A stretch of 64,000 nucleotides of DNA from NCBI GenBank assembly GCA_020543525.1, contig JAHYIO010000031.1, positions 3,100,001 to 3,164,000 of the forward strand, written 5' to 3'. Position numbers and translations under genes: made by a program. Shown one piece after another: positions 11,857-22,495 of this stretch; positions within the stretch are counted from its first letter, which is position 1; each line of letters begins with the position of its first letter. The notes under the pieces are model-generated. The model made no database searches, was not told the origin of the DNA, and saw nothing but the letters and a program-made list of their open reading frames with translations. Source of the stretch: Coriolopsis trogii. Taxonomy: Eukaryota > Basidiomycota > Agaricomycetes > Polyporales > Polyporaceae.

Positions 11857-13823
11857 ATGAATCCTCCACATATACTCATTGCACGCAACTCGAGGGGTGT
11901 AACGACCCACAACCCCTCTGCTTCCCTCAGCTCTCCCACAGAGACTCACGCTGCAGCTGCTGGTATATTCAGATCCGCCGGCTCTCCCTCCTGGCACTTT
12001 GAAGAGTTCGAGTCCGATGAAATGGCCTCTTCCCTCAGCACAAACGGTGATATGGACGACCCTATAGAACTGGATGAGACATTTACGCGCAACAGTAAGT
12101 TCCCTGGCAATGTGAAAATTATCGTAGAGTCCACTACGTTCTGGTGCGCATCACTCCCCGTTCATTCATTTTGTATGGTCATCGTTTGATGAGACAAGAC
12201 TGAGCTTGTGTTCGTTGCAAAGGGCGCACAAGGAGGTCCTATACTTCGCATCTGCGTTCTTTCAGGCCGCGCTTTGCGGCGGCTGGGCCGAGACGGAGAA
12301 AGGAACGGGGAGACCGAAGTCTGTGTCCTCGGTCATCACGATCTCTCAGCCTCCAAGTGTACCCGGCGGTAAGCCAACGCTAGAGAGCCACTCCGAGATC
12401 ACGTTTGCGCCCATGGATCCCGACCTCGACCCTGACGAGTTTGAGCTGGACTTGGACATCGCTGCTCCTGCCAACGACAGGGATGAGGTCACGTCGGAAG
12501 ACAAGGCAAAGGCCCGTGAGGATAGCTTGAACAAGTTGGAGAAATTGGATCCGATGACTCCTACAACGCCTTCAGGCAAGACTAGGGCTCCAGACGTCGA
12601 TGGCAAGCCCGCAGATCCTTCGAGCCCGACAAGTCCTCGAATCTCCAAGAGACAAGTAAGAGAAAAAGAGAAGCGTCCGGATGCGATTATTGTTTTGAAG
12701 GAGGAGAAGGTGAGAGATGCCCTTGGTTCATCATGGTTTATGCGTCCGCTGATGACGCATTTGTAGGCCAGCACCTTTCATGACTTCCTGAAATATGTAT
12801 ACCCGCAGTACGTTTTCTGACGTTCATGACACACGCATTCAGTCACCTCCACTCCTTAGTCTCGTATGCACGATTACCTGGAACAACGTCGAGGGTCTGA
12901 TGAACATCTCGCACAAGCTGCATGTACCCCCGCTGCAGAACGAGTGCTTGACGTTTCTCCTCACGCACGCTGCCGGGCGGCCCATCAAAGCGATGCGTAT
13001 CGCGGAACTGTTCGAGGAGGAGGAACTCTATCGCGAGTCTAGTCGTTTCGTGCTCGATAACCCCGGTGGTTGGTCAGAAGAGGAGCTTAGTACCCTCAGT
13101 CAAGCGACACTATTGAAACTAGAGAAGAGGTACGTCTCCTTGTTAGTTATTGCAGTAGAGCAGGCTTGTTGATTGGACCTCAGGCGGACCTGGTTCCTCG
13201 AACGGGTGCTGAAGCTTGGCCTCACTCAGATCGCAAAGGAATACCAATGTGTACGTCTCTGTCCCTCATTCTATTCTGCTCATGCTGACCGCACTTTCGA
13301 TGGACAGTGCCAGTCGTGTCCTGACCCGGCTATTTGCGCGCGGCTTCTTGATGAGAAATGGAAACAAGCTTATCAGGCCGTCTTTCGCTTCGGTGCGCGT
13401 GCCTCCCGCTACAGTCTGACACTGTGCTGACATGCCCCCTACGGACTCTTGCTTGAATCACAGGTCCTTGTCAGCCCTCAATGGTCTTTCGTTACCTCCG
13501 CACCCTGGAGGGCGTGAGTCCTCCACTGTCGTTGACACACCTCAGCTGTCAGACAACCGCGAAGGCGTTCATCGCGACATGTGCGTGTCTTCCCTTGATA
13601 CATCCCATCTCTGTATATGTAAAGTTGACGCCTCTTGTAACACATAGTGTTCGATCGAATGTTCTCGCTAGGCGTACGTGGAAGCGGGACAGACACAGCC
13701 CCTCTGGGTGCGCGCGTCGCCGCAGTCGCCAGCAGCGCGACCATTGGTCCTCGTCGCCACTTTCTGTATTGTTCGCTGCACGAGGCTAGTGCACGCAGCA
13801 AGCGCTCCCGCGAGCAAGCTTGA
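11857..13823 (+). CDS. BTB/POZ domain protein
   Basis: Eight exons (11857-12143, 12223-12709, 12767-12807, 12860-13129, 13184-13250, 13308-13392, 13464-13580, 13648-13823) give 509 residues. A BTB/POZ fold is split around an acidic, Pro/Ser-rich insert. The first half (FPGNVKIIVES, then HKEVLYFASAFFQAAL) carries the conserved H-K-x-x-L-x-x-x-S-x-x-F pattern. The second half (FHDFLKYVYPH, then NVEGLMNISHKLHV) carries the last BTB helices. A helical BACK-like segment (AELFEEEELYRESSRF) follows, then CQSCPDPAIC, possibly metal-binding. BTB proteins dimerise and often act as cullin-3 adaptors, a role inferred here. The start is uncertain: an in-frame ATG lies at 11806, and the true start may be in an unseen 5' exon. 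The intron 3' site at 12859 was chosen because it restores the YPH-CTITW frame. Confidence 0.85.
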
Positions 13824-14203
13824 GCATTCATATCCTACTGGTCCGCGTCCTTCCTGTCTCTCTGTATATTCGAGTTTCTTACCATGTCACTATCGCTTTG
13901 CACACGCTCTACTGCTATATTTATTCCCTTGCTCTTGCCTTTGTGAGATACGACACGTGGACGTGCTTTATCTGGACACTATGCTATGTTTATGAACGTC
14001 GGCTCATTTTACTCTATGGTCGAGAGGTGGACGTTTGGGATCAGAGGCGGATCACCCACGAAACTGACAAACGCCTGATCAAAGCACCACAATGCAAGAT
14101 TCTCTGCCTCGCGTTAGTCCTGACAGGCTCATCTTCGACCGTACTCACAACTCCCACAATTCCTATCGTCTGCGTCTGCACCAGCACGGTGTCAAACCTG
14201 AAC

Positions 14204-15071
14204 ATGCTGGCAACTCCAGAAGCATTGGAAGATCCAGCTGCTCCCTCCAGCGACATCATGAATATTGTATCCCCAATTATTTCGTCTGCACCAACTGATG
14301 TTCCGGACGAGCATCTTAAGGTACGTGTGTTCCACCCAGAGGGTACATCACAAAGGGCTGATGGTTTGTCGTCGCATGGAGATATCAAGTTTACATCTCT
14401 TCTCGGACACGGCAGAGACTGAGCTGCAGATGCTTCCAACCACCACGCGCTATGGGACCGACGATATACTTGACATCCCTACGAGTACATGGTGAAGGTG
14501 CCGACCTGATTGACCCTCGACCGGGGTTTTATCTGAGCTGTTACCTTGCTTGCAGCGCAGGTTCTGGACATTTGGGAGGAGAACAAGCGGTGGATCAGTG
14601 GACTGCACCGCCAGCCTGAGCGCATGAACGCCGAGCCTTACATCAAGGTACGAGACAGAAGTATAGTCGAGTCAGATTCTAGGGAGCATTAACGGTCGTC
14701 GTGTAGAGGGATGGCTTCATAGCGCATCAGGAGGACTTCCACTTCCACTGGAACAAAGGAACAGCCTTACATATCGTCGGGCGTATCGGTCTCTGGATTT
14801 ATATATATGAACAGAAAGGTGCCATCCCTCCTGCATCCTCTCACTCTCCGACATCGGATACTTCCTGAACACATCGGAGTACTGTCAGGTACTAAGTACT
14901 TAGTTCAGCTTCACACTAGTTGGGCAAGCAAGAACCATGACGGAGTCGCTTTCCTCCGAGCTCTTTCCGGACTTGCGCCAGATCTTGTGTGATGTGCTGG
15001 GGTATGCGAGTCTCAGAAAGAGACAACAACGACGCAGTGGTGGTGGGGTCCCTTACCAGGTGAACTCATGA
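14204..15071 (+). CDS. Hypothetical protein, 176 residues
   Basis: I do not recognise this gene. A consistent model has five exons: 14204-14320, 14418-14484, 14556-14647, 14707-14818 and 14929-15071. The best-supported part is exons 3 and 4, whose product is rich in Trp, His and aromatic residues (VLDIWEENKRWIS, EDFHFHWNKGTALH, GRIGLWIYIYE) and is bounded by good splice sites. The last exon reads LFPDLRQILCDVLGY before a basic tail. There is no signal peptide or clear membrane segment. The 380 bp upstream (13824-14203) has no other candidate. The 110 bp last intron has several possible 3' sites, so the C-terminus is tentative. It could equally be a decaying copy of a larger gene. Confidence 0.4.
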
Positions 15072-15354
15072 CAAAGTTAGTGACCATGTCCGCATGCAAG
15101 CACGTATCAGCGCTCGTTCCGTTTATCGATGCTGTCCACTGCAGCTGCATGGGATGCATCAATGTCAAGGTTCGACAAAATACCGTCAAATTTATCTATG
15201 CACGTCTCTCGGTTCCATGCGGGAAGCTACAGTACGACTACTTTCTAGGCCATACCACGCAGTTGATCCTCCAGAGTCTTCCATTTCCACAACTTCTGCC
15301 CAGGATTGACCAGCTCGTTGTCGTTCTGCGAGTAATCGAGCTTCCCTTCGCCTA

Positions 15355-16402
15355 TCAGAATGCTACAATCATGTCACGGTGTCCGCCTGAGCCTCTCGCA
15401 CCGGCATGCCCACACGGCTTGGGTACGCACCGGACATAATCTGTGATGTTCCGCGTAGGGTTCGCGCGCAACGCCTCCTTAGTCGCTGAAAGGTCTTCGA
15501 CACGGATCTCGCCCTTTGGGAGACCCTTAGCCCGCGCGACGGCGTCGCGGATCTCCTCAAACGTGGGGTTCTGGCTCGCGATGCGCAGCACGTCACGCAC
15601 TGTCGCTGCAGTCGCCGGGTCCAAAACGAGAAGAGCAATCTGCGCAATGGCGCGACCAATGTCGGACTCCGCAGTAGCTGCGAAGTGATTACTGGCCGAA
15701 CCCAGAGGAGTATAGACGTTCTTCTCGATATCTATGCCCACTAGTAGTGGTACCGCATGACGGTCGTCAGCACCAGCGCGCATGGAAATCAGGCGAAGCG
15801 ACGTACGGCCCGGGAGGAAGAACCAGCCGAAGAACATGCCCACATGAAGCGCGATGACCTTCGTCTTTCCCTGGAGCGTCTCACGGATTCCGGCGTTGAC
15901 TCCCCGCTTACGGACCCATTCTGGATGCTCGTAGCCCGGGAAGTCGTTGAGGTTGTAGTTCCTGGCGAGAGTATGCATCAGTACGACTTCGATAGTTAGA
16001 ATTTGAGCCGCCTGTCTACTCACACTCCATACTCGCTTAGGAAGTATACCTTGATCTTGTGACGTATCACGGCGTCCAACAGCTTCTTTCTGTATTCCGG
16101 ATCGGCTGCAATAGGCAAAGAGTCGACGACAACGTCCACGCCGGCCAGGAGACTGTCGACAGAATCGCTGAACGAGTGCAGCTCCGCCCCTAGCTTGGCT
16201 AGTTCCTGCGCCTTGGGAGAACTCACATCGCGCGTTGTGACGCGGACGGTGGGGAACTGAGAGCCATACTCTGTGAGGAAGACTTTACTGATATGAAGAC
16301 CTGTGATGTGCGCCGCGTCAGTAAACTGATAGTACAAAAAGTGAGGAGACATTGACCTAGGTCTCCAGTTCCACCGAGAATGGCGACGATTGCTTGGGGC
16401 AT
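15355..16402 (-). CDS. NmrA-like / isoflavone-reductase-type oxidoreductase
   Basis: Three exons (16357-16402, 16024-16300, 15355-15961) give 309 residues. The start carries the Rossmann motif GGTGDLG right after a hydrophobic strand (AIVAILGG), with the first intron inside the motif. Then come VRVTTRDV, the helix of paired small residues, VDVVVDSLPI, and YFLSEYGV followed by NDFPGYEHP, which is the usual order for atypical SDRs of the NmrA/phenylcoumaran-reductase group that bind NAD(P)H. The C-terminal half (VGIDIEKNV, SDIGRAIA, NPTFEEI) matches the substrate-domain layout. The reaction cannot be assigned. The last about 20 residues are Gly/His/Arg-rich and may include unspliced sequence. 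The gene is convergent with the small unknown gene upstream of it on the map. Confidence 0.85.
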
Positions 16403-17839
16403 GAATCGTGGTAGTTGTGCTGCGGGATTCTGACAATAGAGGGCTGCTTGGAGACAGCGTACGCTCAAGGGAAACCTTTATACTCATTGCAATGCATGAG
16501 AAATACCGATGTCGGGCATTTGCACATAGGCCTACAATGGCACGTCGGCGACATTATGACGATGCCCGAGGTTGAGTGAACTGATTCTTTGGGCGGCGTT
16601 TCTTCATGAATTTGCAGTGAAGCTTCCATGACGCTTCGTATTCATAAGCAGCGCCTGCTTCGACGCTTTCAGTTGAATGTTGTACCCGTAGGAAGCCGAG
16701 ATCACGCACCTTGCTGAAAGATTGATGAGTCGACGACTTGACTTCAACAGGTCCTCGCCGCAGGGCCCCTTCCGAATCAGCCATCCTCTGGAGTTGTTGT
16801 AGAGTTCTGCGTTCTAGTTCACATAGAGAATACGACTGCGATTCTGAGATAATAGTGTACTTTCAACGTGTTTAACTTCCACTGAGAGTACTTACCGTAT
16901 AACAGCCATCGCGCAGCTCCGTCCCTTATGACAAAGGCTGTGCTCCTCTAGCACTAAATTGAGGTTCGGCGACCGATTCCTCGTTGTTTCTTCCAAGTAT
17001 CATTGATCGCACACTGACCGTTTGAGCCCTTGATTCCCTGGTGATTCCCACTTTGGCCAGAATGCCCCCCTCACCGTGTCGCGCCGCCATCATGGCTCAC
17101 TTTGTGACATTGGATAGCAATTCCCTGTACATCTCGACCATACCTCTCCTTTTCGACGCTTTCCATTGAGCTCTTATATACATCGACCAGGATGGCATTG
17201 TCACCCGCCACCATTGGGCCGCGACGACAATTGACCCAATGGGCCCAGAGGCGTACGTCGAGGAAGTGCTGCCGAACGGACCGATGTCCAAGACCGACCG
17301 TGACCACATTCTGGCCTACTTCAAGGTCGCGGACTATAGGCCTATAGATGTCATAGAACTTAGAGGCATCTGTTCTTCGATCTTCACCAGGAGCTCTTCT
17401 ACCGCCCAGGAAAATCGACGGGCAGATATCACCTGTCGTAATTGGATCACCCACATTTTGGGCCGGCTCCTGAGCGGCGAGCGTGCGAGAGATTGAGGAG
17501 TTGGTGAACTTGAATCATGGCACCACTTGTAGCAACACTTTCGCCTCCGACTACCTCTTCCAGAGGACATTCAATGTACAGGTGCACACTGTATGATCAT
17601 CGCGCGTTTGTCTGCCGTCAGGTGCGATTCACCGGAACAAATGCTGATATCCATGCGCGTGAAACTGACATGATATGATGATCGTATTGAAGGCACGTAG
17701 GAAGGAGTGGCGTGTACGACTCTTGAGAGTCCAATACTAGCTGGCTGTAACAATAAGGAGGAGTCCGTCAGTAAGACTGATCCTGTCGGTATCAAGGCGG
17801 ACTTACGTGAGGTACATACATATAACACACCTCACTGTC
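16403..17839. other. Intergenic, possible gene remnant
   Basis: About 1.4 kb between the NmrA-type gene and the sedolisin stop. Around 17060-17480 the plus strand gives a stretch (DPMGPEAYVEEVLP, DRDHILAYFKV, CRNWITHIL) that looks protein-like but is interrupted by a stop near 17166 with no splice site to remove it. It may be a decayed gene. Nothing else is supportable. Confidence 0.3.
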
Positions 17840-20084
17840 TCAAGGAAGCATCATGAACCGCTCGAGCATACGCTTAAACCTTGGAGTCCCTAACCCAGTC
17901 ACCGGGTCCCACCCGACAGCCGCAGGAAAGCCGTCCGTCCCGCAACCCGGGTTGGAACCCTCGACGATATCGTTGAACACTCCAGCGAAGCGAAGCGAAT
18001 AAATCTGCGCACACAAACCACGTCAACGCATTGCGCACATCACAATGGTCCGTCAATAGCTCACCGCAGGGTTGATCCACCCGACAGGACTCTTGCCAGC
18101 GGCAATTCGCGCGTCGTTCACGGCGGTGATCATCGCGCCAACAATGGGAGCCGACGCCGAGGTACCACCAGACGTGTCCACCTTCCCGCCGTTCACAACG
18201 AGCGTGTTGTGCCCGTTGGCCGAAATGTCCGGGAGACCCCGCCCGGTGCGGTTGAACACGTGGGCACCGTAGCTCGGGGCGTGCTTCTTGAGGTAGTTCT
18301 TGACTGCGCGGTCTTGCCACTTAGGACGCGCGAAGACGTTGGAAAACCCTCCTCCGGAGGCGAATGTGCTTGTTGCTCTTTCTCGGTCGTGAACCTGATC
18401 AGAATGAAGGGACATTAGGGGACTATGATGATGCGCAGATGACCAGCGTTGACCTTTCTTCCCGCGGGAAGTTCTGTGGCACCGACCGCGGTGATGTATG
18501 GACAAAGGGCTGGCCATCCGACTATGAAGTTTCCGTGCTTCTTGACGATAGTGCCGTTATTCGCGAGACAAGATTGCCCTTGCTGCACTCCCTGGTCTCC
18601 GGAGGAAGCCAGGAACGTCGTGCCCAACAGGCTCAGCTGGAATCACGACATTTCTTCAGGCAAACCGCACGGCATCGTAAGGCAGCAGGCATTGCGCTCA
18701 CCTTGCCAAACTCGGTGCACTCGCGCCGGATGGCGTCAAAGTCACCCGTCTCGGGGGAACTGTACGAGATGGAGATGACGTTCGGGCGGTACGCATGCCC
18801 GCAGAAGTCACCGCGCTGTGACTTGCAGTACTCGTCGTCCAAGCCTTCCAGCATAGTGTTGAAGTTGGCCTCTGCGTGAGTATGCCACTTCCAGTCAGTA
18901 GGGAGGTTCTCAACCCGATGTTCGAGCAACGTACTGCCTCCGATTTGATACAAAGTGACCACTTGGTGCCGCCCCAACAAGCCCATCATGAGCTGGAAGT
19001 CGAGGTTCGCCTCTCCGTTGCTTGTAGTTTGTGAATTGTTGATCATGGCTAGTACGATATTGTGAGCGTGTTATCAGACTGGGACTGCACGTCGTCACTG
19101 ACCGCCGTCAACGCTGTGATATGCTGGGCGAGCTCCGACCATATCCGGCACGAACCGGTGAAAGAACTCGTCCAGATCAGCAGCGTTGTACACCTGATGA
19201 CCGAGTTCGACTGCGAATGCGGATGTGAAGTCAGTACCTCCGGCGAGGAGATGCTGCAGGATAACGTACCAATCCCAACCGAATTACCCTGGTACGCCAC
19301 TGGGTTGTAGTCGAAGTCGTACATCTCCTTGAGGCATTTCAGAGTGATCTGTTTATCGCAATGAGATGCATCGGTATATACCGTCTGTTGTAATCAAAGT
19401 TCAGCCAGGACGACTTGCCGTACCATGCATACTACTTACTCCCTTGACGAGGCCATCACGCTTACTCAACGAGCCAGGAATGTGCGCAACGCCGTCTCGC
19501 TTCCCGTGTTGCAGAAAGGTCTTCGTTCCGCTAAATTGTATAGTTGGAGAAACGAGGTCGACATGTGCAGAAACATGATCAGGAAGGTGATAACCCTGAT
19601 GACATCCGACGTGCTCGTCTCCGCTCTCCTTATGCTGGTAAACATAGTACTGAGTAGCGAGCAAGCTCTCGGCCTCGGCGACGCTGACGTTCAGGTGCAA
19701 ATAGCCACCGTCATGGCTGAGCCGTATACGGGATGGGTGGATGCCATCGTCGACAAGCCAAGAACGCACTGTATCGATGGTATCCGTAGAGGGTCGGAAG
19801 GTCTCGATGACTTGAGTGGGAGTCCAATGCTTGCCGTAATTGGGTGATTCGGGCTCCGCGACGTCCAACAAGTACTGGTCCAGCTTATCGACATTCGATT
19901 GGCGGAGGGCGATGCTTAGTGGGACGCTGAGGGCAGGATGAGCACGACGTTGCAAAGACCAACCGTGGGGAGCAGAGTCGCGTTGGTTATGCAGGACGCG
20001 TGAAGAAAGGTGTGTGCGTAAAGCTGTCCCGAGCACCAAGGGTAGCGAGGTGAACACGAAGAAAGTCTGGAAAGGGACAAGCAT
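17840..20084 (-). CDS. Secreted sedolisin (S53 serine-carboxyl protease)
   Basis: Eight exons (19440-20084, 19270-19384, 19103-19210, 18935-19048, 18702-18871, 18454-18636, 18065-18394, 17840-18004) give 609 residues. A signal peptide (TFFVFTSLPLVLGTAL) precedes a pro-kumamolisin domain of about 190 residues (NYGKHWTPTQVIETF). The catalytic domain keeps the S53 set: Glu and Asp in GEANLDFQ (about 302 and 306), the oxyanion Asp in SSGDQG (about 398) and the nucleophile Ser in GGTSASAP (about 524). The C-terminus has the calcium-site elements NDIVEG and GWDP. The protein should be exported, mature at acidic pH and digest proteins or release tripeptides, like tripeptidyl-peptidase-type sedolisins. 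Introns are 54-65 bp. A second, decayed copy lies about 10 kb away in the opposite orientation. Confidence 0.95.
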
Positions 20085-20572
20085 GCTATCGGAGAAGTGT
20101 GAGGGGAGAAGATCGAGGGTGTTGACTGCTTATGACTGCTTCTTATACCTTACGTTATACCTTGCGATCCTCGCAACCTCTCACTCGGGCGGGGAACGGG
20201 CTGCGACGCAAAGGGCCACCCATTCAGTCCGCAAGTTGCACGAACGACAGCACCTTGGAGAGGGCGGCAGGATCCTGCACAGAGTTCGCGAGTATCACTG
20301 GCCATCACTCTCACGTAGGGCGTGAATGACATAGCTCACCATTGATTTCGGACGTATTGCTGCGGAGAGTTCACTGACAAGTATCTTGAACAGTCGGCGC
20401 CGGCGTCGTTTCATCCACCGGCGCGCGTTGGGCGCACGCTCTATCGGCATCGATGTTGGCAATTGCCACGCCTCAGCATCGCATTCGTGACCTTCAACGC
20501 GAACATGCATTCAGATAATACATCATGAGTCCATACACGCTCGCATTGTTCATCAAAACTCGAACGCGACAC
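20085..20572. promoter_or_regulatory. Sedolisin promoter region with TATA-like box
   Basis: 488 bp upstream of the sedolisin start and downstream of the methyltransferase stop. On the minus strand TATAAG (plus 20142-20147) lies 58 bp before the sedolisin ATG and a second near-match (GTATAACG) sits just upstream. No gene is visible in the rest. Confidence 0.4.
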
Positions 20573-22210
20573 TTATGACTTGCGTTTGAACAGGTAGTGC
20601 CCGACTCCCCACCTGCAACGAAAGGTAAATCAGCATAGGCGACGCAAGAATGGGCTCTCCACTCACTCCTCGCCATTGTTCAAGGCGAAGAACTCTGCAA
20701 CCGCTAGATAGAACACTCGGAACCTTCGCGATATCAGTCATACGGTAGAGTACTCGTCAGGTCAGAAAGAGGCCCGCACCTGTAGAACGCCTTGCGCCCT
20801 TCTTCTTTGTCCATGCCCTTGGACACGGCGTCCTTCTCGAGCTCCGCCAAGCCGGCCTTCGCGTTGGAGTCCTGGATCTTGAGCCAGTCCTCGCTCGTGC
20901 GCCCATAGTGCTTTCCATTGACGAACCAACTTCGTACATGGGTCAATTCATCTTGGAAATAGAGCTAGTGGTGGTCGCGAGGTCAATATAGCGTCACCGG
21001 ACAAAGTCAGATCTAAGATACCAAGAGATCGTGCGATGGCATCGTTCCACCTGCATACAGAACAATGAGTCCGGATATACACTGCATTGACGCCTCTACG
21101 TACCTGAGAAGAAGGTCTTGGCCATCCAACCGTCGCCCTCCTCGAAGTGGTATGGTGTCGTGCGGTGGCAGAAGATGTGGACAAAGAACAAAGAGTCCTC
21201 CGCCGTATTGGGGCGCAGCCATGACGCAACTTTTGACATGAGGATCTTGTAATTCTTCATGTGTTCGAACATCTACAAGATGTCAGGATGAATCTCGAGG
21301 ACATGCTTCAGCGGAATCATGGCCTACCTCGATAGACAGGATTCGGTCGAAACTATGACAGTAGACTTCAGGCCTCAGCGCGGCAATGTATCCGGTAGAC
21401 GGGCCACTCACTATCTCGACTGGTTGAAATCGAAGGTGTTTACGTTTGCTGTGATGATCTAGGGGAGATTGAAATCATATTCACCGACATGTGCAGTTCA
21501 GGAATGTACCTCAATGTTTGTCAACCCACGCGATTTCGCGACAGTTTCGATATGCGTCTTTTGAGTTGTAGAGTTCGATAGCCCAACTATACGGGACTTT
21601 GGGTACTTTTGCGCCAAGTACAACGACAGACTTCCCCAACCTAGTGGCATATTGAGCGCATGTAGTGAAGTAGCCCTTGACGTACGTACCACAGCCAAGG
21701 TCTAGGATGTCGATCCCGTCTCGGAGCTGAGCTTTTTCGCAGTAGCTCTCGAGCATGAGGATTTCGGCCTCAGCCAAGGTCTCCTTACCAGTCGGATAGA
21801 GACAACAGGAGTACTTCGCATACGGCCCCAGACAAGAGAGCATGAAGTTCGTTGATACCTAATGCATTCGTGAGATACGCTGTCGCCTGTCAACAACAGC
21901 AGTGCGCACCTCGTAGTGCTGCTCATTCGCCTTCTCAGTCAATTCCGCGATCTGTGTTCTGGCACGAACACCCTCGATCCACTTCATCTTGGCCTCATAG
22001 TTGGCCTCGAACGAACCGGCGTCGATTTCGCGCAATCTCTGGCGGCATAGCGCGCGGATGACAGGCCTCAGCACAAAGTCGGGCACCAGACCCTGTCCAA
22101 CGAATGCTTGTGGTGAGTAGGATACCGCAGGTAGTGAAAACATAGGCCCTGCTTACCTTGTCAAGGAGGCTGTAGCCGACTTCGAGGACTCGGTCTGTGA
22201 CAGAGGACAT
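20573..22210 (-). CDS. Cyclopropane-fatty-acid-synthase-like SAM methyltransferase
   Basis: Eleven exons (22157-22210, 21910-22092, 21690-21858, 21510-21640, 21412-21458, 21328-21352, 21104-21272, 21022-21050, 20780-20964, 20667-20723, 20573-20612) give 362 residues. The SAM-binding core is complete: DILDLGCGWGSL (motif I), RIVGLSNS (motif II) and FDRILSIEMFEHMKNY (post motif). The C-terminal part, with DGWMAKTFFSGGTMPS, LYFQDEL and NGKHYGRT, matches the CFA synthase / coclaurine N-methyltransferase family rather than generic methyltransferases. The acceptor could be a lipid or a small amine, and the sequence does not decide between them. No signal peptide is visible. Several exons are only 25-57 bp. 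The gene is divergent from the MDM31-like gene across 285 bp. Confidence 0.9.
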
Positions 22211-22495
22211 GGTGGTCGAGAGAAAGGAAAGGTGAGAAGGCCACGTCGGGGATGCCGGGACCATAGCATCCTCTCGTCGTCAGATCGGGGTGATGGGTTC
22301 CCATTGGTGTCAAGGACGCCGCGTTCACTGCGCTCAGCGACGCGAACAACCGTGGACGCGTCGTCGCGATCGAGTCACGTGCACGCATACACGCGAAGTT
22401 TAGACTTTCCCTGCTCCCCTTCTATCCGCTCGTGCGAGCAAACGGCTTTACGGTCCTCCTCTCATGACTTGAACTCTCTGTCGCATGTTTCTCTT
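22211..22495. promoter_or_regulatory. Bidirectional promoter
   Basis: 285 bp between two divergent start codons, so both promoters must lie here or overlap the 5' exons. No TATA box is evident. Confidence 0.45.
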
